DNA from: Flavobacterium sp. I-STPP5a
GTDB lineage: Bacteria > Bacteroidota > Bacteroidia > Flavobacteriales > Flavobacteriaceae
DNA: 64,000 nucleotides
Direction: 5' to 3'
Assembly: GCF_009764685.1 (NCBI RefSeq)
Contig: NZ_VHLM01000081.1
Location: 1-64,000, forward strand
Shown here: positions 17,753 through 25,484 of the stretch, piece after piece
How positions within the stretch are numbered: position 1 is the stretch's first letter
Layout: each line of letters opens with the position of its first letter
The notes under the pieces: generated by a model
Told to the model about the DNA's origin: nothing
Databases searched by the model: none
What the model saw: only the letters and a program-made list of their open reading frames with translations
Made by a program: the position numbers and the translations under genes

Positions 17753-17880
17753 TTTATTTAGAGTTTTAAAACCGTTGCAACATTTCTAAAAATGCAGCTC
17801 TTGTCTTTGGTCTGATATTTGTAATTCAATAAGTGAACAAAAGTAAATAATTAAGTAGACTATAAAAAGAGAAATAAAAT

Positions 17881-17912
17881 TTTGTTCTATAATAATAAAC
17901 ACGGTATATTTA
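17881..17912 (+). promoter_or_regulatory. Promoter of the DUF1573 gene
   Basis: TTTG at 17881-17884, 20 bases, TATATTTA at 17905-17912: one mismatch to the -7 consensus, 23 bases upstream of the start codon. Confidence 0.6.
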
Positions 17913-17935
17913 CTTAACCGAATTTAACAACAACG

Positions 17936-18322
17936 ATGAAAAAAACGATTACATTACTTACACTAATATTATTTTCAAGTATTGGCTTGGCCCAAAACGG
18001 ACCCCAAATTAATTTTGAAGCTATTGACAATACTATTGATTACGGAAAAGTTAAAAATACTGAAAATGGAAATCGGGATTTTATTTTTACAAATACAGGA
18101 AACGCTCCATTGCTAATTACAAATGTGTCATCAACTAGCGGATGTACTTTTCCATCTAAACCTAATGAAGCTATCATGCCAGGTAAGACCGGTAAAATAA
18201 CTGTAAAATACAATATGGCTCCCGGCCCTATAAGAAAAACCATTACGGTAGAATCTAATGCTGTAAACTATGAGGAAGGAAGAATTGCTCTAAAAATAAA
18301 AGGAGAAGTAATTACAAACTAA
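17936..18322 (+). CDS. DUF1573 secreted protein
   Basis: A 128-residue exported protein with a clear signal peptide (MKKTITLLTLILFSSIGLAQ). The mature part is one DUF1573 domain, an ASPM/Hydin-like Ig fold: FDYGK-like opening (IDYGKVKNTENG), DFIFTNTGNAPLLITNVSSTSGCTF-type central strand with the conserved Cys near 69, then PGKTGKITVKYN and a closing GEV strand. Such proteins are abundant in Bacteroidota envelopes but their role is not established. Monocistronic from the promoter at 17881, convergent with the protease gene; the two share a hairpin at their 3' ends. Confidence 0.9.
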   Translation: MKKTITLLTLILFSSIGLAQNGPQINFEAIDNTIDYGKVKNTENGNRDFIFTNTGNAPLLITNVSSTSGCTFPSKPNEAIMPGKTGKITVKYNMAPGPIRKTITVESNAVNYEEGRIALKIKGEVITN

Positions 18323-18325
18323 AAT

Positions 18326-18373
18326 AATTTCAAGCTGGATGACACTTTATAAAATGTCCTCCAGTTGAAATTT
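18326..18373. terminator. Shared hairpin at convergent 3' ends
   Basis: AATTTCAA-x-CTGGATGACA pairs, with two mismatches, with TGTCCTCCAG-TTGAAATT. The loop holds the stop codon of the minus-strand protease gene (18347-18349), so its last codons lie in the stem. Flanked by T-rich and A-rich runs; probably a bidirectional terminator. Confidence 0.6.
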
Positions 18374-19675
18374 AAATTTTAAGAGCATATTATTGCGTTG
18401 TACTTCAAGTGTTATCCACTTACTATTTACAGCTTTAAACATTGCATTAAGATCTTGTAGTGTCATATTATAAGGATATGTGCTATTAATTCGTACTATG
18501 ACGTCTCCACTTTGCAATCCAGATTTTGCTGCTGCTGAATTTTTTCTAACATGCGCAATTTGATATATGGGTTTTAACTGAAACTTATATTTAAAATCAT
18601 TTCGATAAACTGTTATTCCTCCGCTTTTACCATAGGTTGCAGGTTCGGCTACTGTTTCCATTTTTACTGTCTCTTGTACCCATTCAAGTCGGTTATGCTC
18701 CACCTCAATTCCGCTCTTGTTATAATTAAAGGGAGTTTTGTAATCTCTATTTTTCTTTAAAAAAAGCTGTTGGTTGTTATAATCAAAGACAACTTTAAAT
18801 CTGCGCATAATTTCACCTCCTACTGATCCCATCCTATCTGGAACCATAGAAACATTTTTTGTAGAAACACTGTCTGGAAATGCAGCAATAGGATTGTCAA
18901 AACAGAAAAATCCTAACTCAAAACGAGTGATTTTAGCTCTCTTTCCTTCAATATCTCCACTAAAACCTCTACCTAAAAAGTCATCAAAATTCTTAGCTGG
19001 TATTTGCAAATATTTATTGGTGTTCTTAAATAACCAAACGGCATCACTGTTACCTATATCAATGAGTAATTTTACAGGCAACTGTTTTTCTGCAAGACTC
19101 ACATTGGTTATAATGTATGGTTTTGACTTTTCTAAAGATATGGGTAAAACAGTTGCATTCCTAGATACTTTTTGTTGGTGCTTTTTATTGTCTTTATAAA
19201 CAATGATTTTTTTGTGTAGGTAATCAATTTCTACTAAATTATTTCTAAAAAAATGATACCCAATAATTCCATTCACAGGAATCCCAACATGAGAAGAAAA
19301 ATTAAATTCTGGATCTAAAACTATGTATAACAAATGATTCTTATTAGTCATATTACCAAAAGAGAGCAAATTATTAGTTGACTTCAAACCCTCAACAGAT
19401 TTTTGACTACCCAAGCCCCTTAAGCTTATTTTCTCAGTATTTAAAAAACGCACTTCTTTTTTTTCTTCAAGACTAAACAGAATAGTTTCAGCAACACCTG
19501 TGTCTAATAAAAAATTAAGCTCAACACCATTTACTTTTATAGGAACAAAAACCAAATTATTAATCAACTGAAAAGAAACAACCGCTTTAATTGATTTACC
19601 TTCAAACTGGAAACCATTTTGAGAATAAACTGGAAAAGCCAAATACAATAAAAAGAAAAGTAAAACTTGTTTCAT
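18347..19675 (-). CDS. Retropepsin-like aspartyl protease with PDZ domain
   Basis: A 442-residue exported protein (signal peptide MKQVLLFFLLYLAFPVYSQ). Two retropepsin-like lobes are visible: the first with FLLDTGVAETILF (Asp near residue 58) and the second with KLLIDIGNSDAVWLF (near 206), where Thr/Ser of the D-T/S-G triad is Ile. Each is followed by a hydrophobic-hydrophobic-Gly element (GIIGYHFF; GSVGGEIMRRF). A PDZ domain ends the chain (VRKNSAAAKSGLQSGDVIVRINSTY, about 375-400). The layout matches the Bacteroidota aspartyl-protease/PDZ family. Two lobes in one chain would form a pseudo-dimer active site; whether the DIG lobe is active is open. Confidence 0.88.
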   Translation of the reverse strand: MKQVLLFFLLYLAFPVYSQNGFQFEGKSIKAVVSFQLINNLVFVPIKVNGVELNFLLDTGVAETILFSLEEKKEVRFLNTEKISLRGLGSQKSVEGLKSTNNLLSFGNMTNKNHLLYIVLDPEFNFSSHVGIPVNGIIGYHFFRNNLVEIDYLHKKIIVYKDNKKHQQKVSRNATVLPISLEKSKPYIITNVSLAEKQLPVKLLIDIGNSDAVWLFKNTNKYLQIPAKNFDDFLGRGFSGDIEGKRAKITRFELGFFCFDNPIAAFPDSVSTKNVSMVPDRMGSVGGEIMRRFKVVFDYNNQQLFLKKNRDYKTPFNYNKSGIEVEHNRLEWVQETVKMETVAEPATYGKSGGITVYRNDFKYKFQLKPIYQIAHVRKNSAAAKSGLQSGDVIVRINSTYPYNMTLQDLNAMFKAVNSKWITLEVQRNNMLLKFKFQLEDIL

Positions 19676-19802
19676 TATTTTTATTTCACATAAAATTAAT
19701 GAATTAATCGTTCAAAAATAAAGATTTAACAATTGATAAACCTTTTTATTGCATTTACTTTCAAAAAAAAATTGCAATTTTGTGCATCAATAATTCAAAA
19801 TT

Positions 19803-20996
19803 ATGCCAACTATATCTAACAAAGGCAAACAAATGCCTGAATCACCAATACGTAAATTGGTCCCATTCTCTGAAATTGCAAAAAAGAAAGGCCATAAAGT
19901 ATATCACCTTAACATTGGACAACCGGACATAAAAACTCCCGAAGTTGCAATGCAAGCTGTAAAAAATATTGACTTAACCATCTTAGAATACAGTCATTCT
20001 GCTGGAAATGAATCGTATCGTAAAAAATTGTCAAATTATTACACTCAACAAGGTATTGATGTATCTACAGAAAATATTATAATTACCACTGGAGGTTCTG
20101 AGGCATTACTTTTTGCAATGGGTAGCACCATGGATCAAGGGGATGAAATTATTATTCCTGAACCTTTTTATGCTAATTACAATGGTTTTTCAACTGCTTC
20201 AGGTGTTACCGTTGTTCCAGTAATATCGACTATTGAAAATGGTTTTGCATTACCTGCCGTAGCCGATTTTGAAAAGTTAATTACAGCAAAAACAAAAGCA
20301 ATCTTAATTTGTAATCCTGGAAATCCAACAGGGTATTTATACTCAAAAGAAGAAATTCTGCAACTGGCAGAACTTGTAAAAAAGCATGATTTATTTTTAA
20401 TCTCAGATGAAGTTTACCGTGAGTTTACTTATGATGGTGATGTACACTACTCTGTAATGAGTATTCCTGGACTTGAGGAGCATGCTATTATGATTGATTC
20501 TGTATCAAAACGTTACAGTATGTGTGGCGCAAGAATAGGATGTATCACCTCCAAAAACAAAGAAGTGATGGCAGCGGCTATGAAATTTGCACAAGCACGT
20601 TTGAGTCCGCCTACTATTGAACAAATTGCTAGTGAAGCAGCTTTAGACACACCTCAATCTTATTTTGACGAAGTTATATCAGAATATAGAGAAAGGCGAG
20701 ATACCTTAATTGAAGAGTTAAACAAAATTGATGGTGTTGTTATCAGTAAGCCAAAAGGTGCTTTTTACTGTATTGCACAATTGCCAATTGATAATGCAGA
20801 TGCTTTTGCACAATGGTTACTAGAAAGCTTTGACTTAAATGGTGAAACCGTTATGGTTGCACCGGCTGCAGGTTTTTACTCCACTCCAGGAATGGGTTTA
20901 AACCAAGTACGTATAGCGTATGTGTTAAAAAAAGAAGATTTAATAAAAGCAGTTGCCATTTTAAAAGCTGCAATTCCTGCTTACAACGCGTTATAA
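19803..20996 (+). CDS. PLP-dependent aminotransferase (aspartate type)
   Basis: A 397-residue fold-type I, class I/II aminotransferase. Substrate-phosphate features include ITTGGSEALLFAMG (about 96-109), ICNPGNPTGYLY (about 173), LISDEVYREF (Asp and Tyr contacting PLP, about 203) and the Schiff-base lysine near 235 in DSVSKRYSMCGARIG; the carboxylate-binding Arg is in NQVRIAYVL near the end. Closest in character to the aspartate/alanine aminotransferases of Bacteroidota, but exact amino donor cannot be decided by eye. Single-gene unit with a terminator at 21015. Confidence 0.93.
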   Translation: MPTISNKGKQMPESPIRKLVPFSEIAKKKGHKVYHLNIGQPDIKTPEVAMQAVKNIDLTILEYSHSAGNESYRKKLSNYYTQQGIDVSTENIIITTGGSEALLFAMGSTMDQGDEIIIPEPFYANYNGFSTASGVTVVPVISTIENGFALPAVADFEKLITAKTKAILICNPGNPTGYLYSKEEILQLAELVKKHDLFLISDEVYREFTYDGDVHYSVMSIPGLEEHAIMIDSVSKRYSMCGARIGCITSKNKEVMAAAMKFAQARLSPPTIEQIASEAALDTPQSYFDEVISEYRERRDTLIEELNKIDGVVISKPKGAFYCIAQLPIDNADAFAQWLLESFDLNGETVMVAPAAGFYSTPGMGLNQVRIAYVLKKEDLIKAVAILKAAIPAYNAL

Positions 20997-21014
20997 AAAT
21001 AATTTCTATCCATA

Positions 21015-21059
21015 AAATGAAAGGCAAATCTATTGTAGTTTTGCCTTTCATTTTTTTTA
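21015..21059 (+). terminator. Terminator of the aminotransferase gene
   Basis: AATGAAAGGCAAA pairs with TTTTGCCTTTCATT around about ten bases, then eight Ts. Confidence 0.9.
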
Positions 21060-21190
21060 GAATAAAACAGTAAAAAACAAATGGCAAAGCCATAAAGTAC
21101 TCTTAAATAGTAAGCCTCATTGAAAAACTTTGTTATTTATTATTATCTTTACCGCTTGAATAAATATACCCACTATAATAGTTGCTTTTA

Positions 21191-21862
21191 ATGATAAAAA
21201 ACGAAGAATTTCAAGACGAAATAGGTGACAATCACGTGAGTTTGTCCGCAAATAATCCAATTAGAAAAGATGCATTTGACATCTCTGATGATGATAAAAT
21301 TGAAAAAATAAAAAAAGATGTTGAAAACATTCTACTAACCCTAGGAATGGATTTAACAGATGACAGTCTTAAAGGAACACCAAATAGAGTAGCAAAAATG
21401 TTTGTGAAAGAAATTTTTGGCGGATTAAATCCTGATAGAAAACCAAAAGCATCAACATTTGACAACAATTACAAATATGGAGAAATGTTGGTAGAAAAGA
21501 ATATTATTGTTTATTCTACTTGTGAACATCATTTATTACCCATAATCGGTAGAGCTCATGTTGCCTATATTTCAAACGGAACCGTTATTGGTTTATCCAA
21601 AATGAATCGTATTGTAGAATATTATGCAAAAAGACCCCAAGTTCAAGAGCGTTTAACGATGCAAATTGTGCAAGAATTACAAATAGCGCTTGGCACTGAA
21701 GATGTAGCTTGTGTGATAGATGCAAAACACCTATGCGTTAACTCAAGAGGAATAAGTGATATTGAAAGTAGCACCGTAACATCTGAGTTTGGTGGAAAAT
21801 TCAAAGATAACGTAACCAGAAGAGAGTTTTTAGATTACATTAAATTAGAAACAAAGTTCTAG
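21191..21862 (+). CDS. folE: GTP cyclohydrolase I
   Basis: Converts GTP to 7,8-dihydroneopterin triphosphate, the first step of folate and pterin synthesis; cytosolic homodecamer. From the ATG at 21191 the protein is 223 residues (an upstream TTG is less likely). Zinc ligands are Cys111 and His114 in STCEHHLLPIIGRAHVAY and Cys182 in KHLCVNSRG; LSKMNRIVEYYAKRPQVQERL is the standard substrate-contacting segment. An N-terminal extension of about 40 residues is acidic and poorly conserved. It precedes cysS by 134 bases containing a stem-loop. A possible promoter is TTG 21120-21122 with TATCTTTA 21144-21151 (21-base spacer). Confidence 0.97.
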   Translation: MIKNEEFQDEIGDNHVSLSANNPIRKDAFDISDDDKIEKIKKDVENILLTLGMDLTDDSLKGTPNRVAKMFVKEIFGGLNPDRKPKASTFDNNYKYGEMLVEKNIIVYSTCEHHLLPIIGRAHVAYISNGTVIGLSKMNRIVEYYAKRPQVQERLTMQIVQELQIALGTEDVACVIDAKHLCVNSRGISDIESSTVTSEFGGKFKDNVTRREFLDYIKLETKF

Positions 21863-21945
21863 TCTAATCTCATATTATCAATAAAATTAGGAAAGTTGAT
21901 CTTTTCAAATAGAAAAAGATAAAAAAACACAATAACACATTCACA

Positions 21946-21980
21946 ACTCAACTCCCCTTTTTATAGGGGATTTGTTGAGT
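21946..21980 (+). other. Stem-loop in the leader of cysS
   Basis: CTCAACTCCCC pairs with GGGGATTTGTTGAG around a T-rich loop, with a small bulge. It ends 17 bases before the cysS ATG and is followed by A rather than T residues, so it is not an ordinary terminator on the plus strand. It could shape folE-cysS read-through or cysS initiation. Confidence 0.5.
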
Positions 21981-21996
21981 AAAATATACAGCCAAA

Positions 21997-23478
21997 ATGC
22001 CATTATACAGTAACCACAAACTCAGAATTTACAATTCATTATCTGGAGAAAAGGAACTTTTTGAACCTATAATTGAGGGAAATGTAGGCATGTACGTTTG
22101 TGGACCTACAGTTTATAGCAATGTTCATTTAGGAAACGTTCGCACATTCATGTCTTTTGATATGATTTTTAGATATTTTTTACATCTTGATTATAAAGTG
22201 CGCTACGTACGTAACATTACCGATGTAGGTCATATTGTAGACGATGTAGACGAAGGAGAAGATAAAATTGCAAAAAAAGCGCGTTTAGAACAACTAGAAC
22301 CTATGGAGGTAGTACAACGCTATACCGTAGATTTTCATGATATTTTAAGTGCTTTCAATTTTTTACCTCCAAGTATTGAACCTACTGCAACAGGGCATAT
22401 CATTGAACAAATTGAAATTGTAAAAAAAATTATTGCATCAGGAATAGGATATGAAGCAAATGGTTCTGTTTATTTTGATGTTGTTAAGTTTAACGAAACC
22501 AATCATTACGGAAAATTAAGCGGTCGAAACATTGAAGACATGCTTGCAAATACACGTGATCTTGATGGGCAAAGTGACAAAAGAAATCCTCAAGATTTTG
22601 CACTTTGGAAAAAAGCAGAAACGCAACATATCATGCGCTGGCCTTCACCATGGAGTGATGGCTTCCCGGGATGGCATTTAGAGTGTACTGCTATGAGCAC
22701 TAAATACTTAGGCAATCATTTTGACATTCACGGTGGAGGAATGGATTTAAAATTTCCACATCATGAATGTGAAATTGCACAAAATGAAGCTTGCACAGGA
22801 CAAACTCCTGTTAACTATTGGATGCATGCAAATATGCTAACTCTAAATGGTAAAAAAATGGCCAAATCTACAGGTAACAATATTTTACCACGAGAGATTT
22901 TGACAGGAGAAAACACCATCTTAAGTAAAGCATTTTCAGCATCTGTGGCACGTTTTTTTATGCTACAAGCACATTACAGAAGTATTCTTGATTTCTCTGA
23001 TGATGCAATTGTAGCAGCCGAAAAAGGCTTTAAAAGACTTATGGAAGCGATGAATTCAATTGCTGAAATCGCTGTTTCAAATGCAAGTACGCTAGACATT
23101 GCTGCTTGGAAACAATCATGTTACGATGCTATGAACGATGATTTTAATACACCTATATTAATTGCTCAACTATTTGAAGGTGTTCGATTCATAAATCTTT
23201 TAAAAGACAATAAAGAAACGCTTAATCAAGAGGACTTACAGCTTTTTACTGCAACAATGCAGGGTTTCGTATTTGATGTTTTAGGATTAGAAGATGAAAA
23301 ACTTTCGGATACCAGTAATAATAAATTAGAAGGTACAGTAAACATGCTTATTGAAATGAGAAAACAAGCAAGAGAGAATAAAAACTTTGCTTTGTCTGAT
23401 CAAATTCGAGATCAATTAATTGCACTAGGAATTCAATTAAAAGACGGTAAAGAGGGAACTACGTTCAGCATTAACTAG
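21997..23478 (+). CDS. cysS: Cysteinyl-tRNA synthetase
   Basis: Class I synthetase charging tRNA-Cys, 493 residues, normal size. The HIGH-type motif is VHLGN within [19 protein letters not shown] (about 30-48), where the Cys is the first zinc ligand; further ligands are in [11 protein letters not shown] (about 228) and [21 protein letters not shown] (about 287) is the KMSKS loop. The C-terminal helical anticodon-binding part follows (about 330-493). It is followed after 23 bases by yidD and then lgt, which suggests a cysS-yidD-lgt transcription unit. Confidence 0.98.
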   Translation: MPLYSNHKLRIYNSLSGEKELFEPIIEGNVGMYVCGPTVYSNVHLGNVRTFMSFDMIFRYFLHLDYKVRYVRNITDVGHIVDDVDEGEDKIAKKARLEQLEPMEVVQRYTVDFHDILSAFNFLPPSIEPTATGHIIEQIEIVKKIIASGIGYEANGSVYFDVVKFNETNHYGKLSGRNIEDMLANTRDLDGQSDKRNPQDFALWKKAETQHIMRWPSPWSDGFPGWHLECTAMSTKYLGNHFDIHGGGMDLKFPHHECEIAQNEACTGQTPVNYWMHANMLTLNGKKMAKSTGNNILPREILTGENTILSKAFSASVARFFMLQAHYRSILDFSDDAIVAAEKGFKRLMEAMNSIAEIAVSNASTLDIAAWKQSCYDAMNDDFNTPILIAQLFEGVRFINLLKDNKETLNQEDLQLFTATMQGFVFDVLGLEDEKLSDTSNNKLEGTVNMLIEMRKQARENKNFALSDQIRDQLIALGIQLKDGKEGTTFSIN

Positions 23479-23501
23479 TTTATAAATGACAAGCAAAAAA
23501 T

Positions 23502-23744
23502 ATGATCAAAAAAATATTAATTTTTCCGCTTGTATTTTTAGTACGATTTTATCAAGTCGCAATTTCTCCATTTACACCCGCAGCATGTCGTTTTGAACCT
23601 ACGTGTTCACATTATATGATTGAATCTTTGCAAGTACATGGTTTATTTTACGGAACTTTTCTTGGTGTAAAACGTATTTTCAGCTGTCATCCTTGGGGCA
23701 AAACGGGATATGATCCAGTACCCAAAAAAACAACAAAGAGTTAA
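23502..23744 (+). CDS. yidD: Membrane protein insertion efficiency factor YidD
   Basis: An 80-residue inner-membrane-associated protein that aids insertion of membrane proteins with YidC. It shows the whole short family profile: an amphipathic/hydrophobic N terminus ([18 protein letters not shown]), the Cys-rich core [15 protein letters not shown], and [17 protein letters not shown]. Often next to rnpA-yidC in other phyla, but here it lies between cysS and lgt, 54 bases before the latter. Confidence 0.96.
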   Translation: MIKKILIFPLVFLVRFYQVAISPFTPAACRFEPTCSHYMIESLQVHGLFYGTFLGVKRIFSCHPWGKTGYDPVPKKTTKS

Positions 23745-23798
23745 TACCTTCTCTTATAATAATCACTATTTTTACTATTCAAAAATTAAAAAACACAC

Positions 23799-24716
23799 AT
23801 GACACACGCATTAAACTTAGTTTGGAACCCATCAGAAGGAATTGATTTAGGTTTTTTCATGATTAGATTTTACAGTTTAATGTTTGTTGTAGCCTTTGGT
23901 TTAGGCTGGTATATTATGAAACACATATTCGAAAGAGAAGGAGAATCTATTGAAAAACTAGATTCTTTGTTCATTTGGACTGTCCTTGCTACCTTAGCAG
24001 GAGCACGTTTAGGACATGTGTTTTTTTACGATTGGGAATATTATCGCAACCATTTACCAGAAATTTTATTACCGTTTCGTTTTAGTCCAAGTTTTGAATT
24101 TACAGGTTATCAAGGATTGGCAAGTCATGGTGCTGCTATTTCTATCATCATTGCCATGTATTTTTACAGTAAAAATATTTTAAAAAGACCTCAATTATGG
24201 ATATTAGATCGCGTTGTAATACCGGTTGCTAGTGGCGCTATTTTTGTACGTTTAGGAAACTTTTTTAACTCCGAAATTATTGGAAACGAAACTAATTCTC
24301 CTTTTGGAATCAAGTTTTTAAGAGATCATTTTAGCCCACAAGATGCCGTTAATGCAACACAAATCTCAAATCCAAAAGATGCCTATTATGCTATTGCAAA
24401 TGACCCAAAGTTTGCAACACTAATAGAACAAGTACCAGTTAAACACCCTACTCAGCTATATGAAGCTTTTGCCTATATCTTTGTATTTGCTGCATTATTT
24501 TTCTTGTATTGGAAAACTGAACAAAGAAATTATAGTGGATATATATTTGGGATGTTCCTAGTGCTTTTATTTACTGTTCGATTCATCGTTGAATCTGTTA
24601 AAGAAAGCCAAGGCGGATTTGAAAATGCACTCGGATTATTTTCAACAGGACAATGGCTTAGTATACCCTTTGTATTAATTGGTATGTATTTTGTTATCCG
24701 AGCCAAAAAAAATTAG
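23799..24716 (+). CDS. lgt: Prolipoprotein diacylglyceryl transferase
   Basis: Inner-membrane enzyme that moves diacylglyceryl from phosphatidylglycerol to the lipobox Cys of prolipoproteins, the first step in lipoprotein maturation. 305 residues with seven predicted helices. Signature parts are the ASHGAAISIIIAMY segment (about 108, catalytic-His region, normally HGG), VIPVASGAIFVRLGNFFNSE (about 138-157, with conserved Arg and Asn) and KHPTQLYEAFAY (about 212). Window neighbours include several lipoprotein clients. Last gene of the cysS-yidD-lgt unit, closed by a hairpin at 24736. Confidence 0.97.
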   Translation: MTHALNLVWNPSEGIDLGFFMIRFYSLMFVVAFGLGWYIMKHIFEREGESIEKLDSLFIWTVLATLAGARLGHVFFYDWEYYRNHLPEILLPFRFSPSFEFTGYQGLASHGAAISIIIAMYFYSKNILKRPQLWILDRVVIPVASGAIFVRLGNFFNSEIIGNETNSPFGIKFLRDHFSPQDAVNATQISNPKDAYYAIANDPKFATLIEQVPVKHPTQLYEAFAYIFVFAALFFLYWKTEQRNYSGYIFGMFLVLLFTVRFIVESVKESQGGFENALGLFSTGQWLSIPFVLIGMYFVIRAKKN

Positions 24717-24735
24717 ACCAACATTTTTCATATAT

Positions 24736-24775
24736 AAAAAGCGTTACTTCAATATAGATTTAACGCTTTTTTTTG
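24736..24775. terminator. Bidirectional terminator, lgt and PagL-like gene
   Basis: AAAAAGCGTTA pairs with TTAACGCTTTTT around about 12 bases. It overlaps the last codons of the convergent minus-strand gene (stop at 24744-24746), and both strands have a T tail. Confidence 0.82.
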
Positions 24776-25391
24776 GTACAAAAAGAACACCAATCTCAAT
24801 ATTACTAGTATTAAAACCCGCATTATTATCTTGCAGCCCTGCATTAGAAGTATGCCTTAAATTCGGTCTAAAATCGAGTATAAACTGCCCCATTTCATAG
24901 TTAACACCTAGCGCTAAAACATCTGCAAATGCAAAACCTTTTGATAATCGCTCTGTTGCTGTATCAATATACATAGGACCTACACTGCCCAAGACATATA
25001 AACTTAACTTTTTTGATAAAGGATAGCGCATTAATAATCCTATATTCAATATGTATTCATTACACGTTTTTAGCTTTGTGTACCGCTCTCTTTTTTCAAT
25101 ATAATTTTCCTCATCAGGCTTAACAAAGTAGAGATTTAAAAGTTGATGCGTACCACTATTAAATTCAGGTTGCAACACCAAATCATAGCTAAATCTGTTG
25201 GTCGATTTAACAGTTTTCACAAACTGAAACTTAAAATATTGATTTGAATACGTGTAGTTTCTATTTTTAAACTCACTACCAAAACCTACTAAAAAACCTA
25301 ACTTTATATCGCTCGGAGTTTGTTGCGCATTGCATGCAAAAGACAAAGCATACGCACAAAAAAAGAAACCAATAATTTTGTTATACATCAT
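24744..25391 (-). CDS. PagL-like lipid A deacylase (acyloxyacyl hydrolase)
   Basis: About 215 residues, exported (signal peptide ending near FACNAQ), an eight-strand outer-membrane barrel in character. The C-terminal half carries RHTSNAGLQDNNAGFNTS (about 180-197), the PagL-type active-site pattern H-x-S-N-A...N-x-G with catalytic His and Ser, preceded by MGQFILDFRPNLRH. PagL enzymes remove the 3-O-linked acyl chain from lipid A; I infer a related lipopolysaccharide-editing activity. The initiation codon is one of two adjacent ATGs (25391 or 25388). It lies between lgt and secDF and is transcribed alone. Confidence 0.8.
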   Translation of the reverse strand: MMYNKIIGFFFCAYALSFACNAQQTPSDIKLGFLVGFGSEFKNRNYTYSNQYFKFQFVKTVKSTNRFSYDLVLQPEFNSGTHQLLNLYFVKPDEENYIEKRERYTKLKTCNEYILNIGLLMRYPLSKKLSLYVLGSVGPMYIDTATERLSKGFAFADVLALGVNYEMGQFILDFRPNLRHTSNAGLQDNNAGFNTSNIEIGVLFVPKKSVKSILK

Positions 25392-25428
25392 ACAAAACAA
25401 TTCATCATTAAATTACAATTCAAACAAA

Positions 25429-25463
25429 AAAAATAGGTTCAACTTGCGTTAAACCTATTTTCA
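25429..25463 (-). terminator. Terminator of secDF
   Basis: On the minus strand AAATAGGTT pairs with AACCTATTT (with extra flanking A/T pairs), followed by eight Ts; 22 bases after the secDF stop. Confidence 0.85.
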
Positions 25464-25484
25464 TTATATTCATACTACCCTTTA

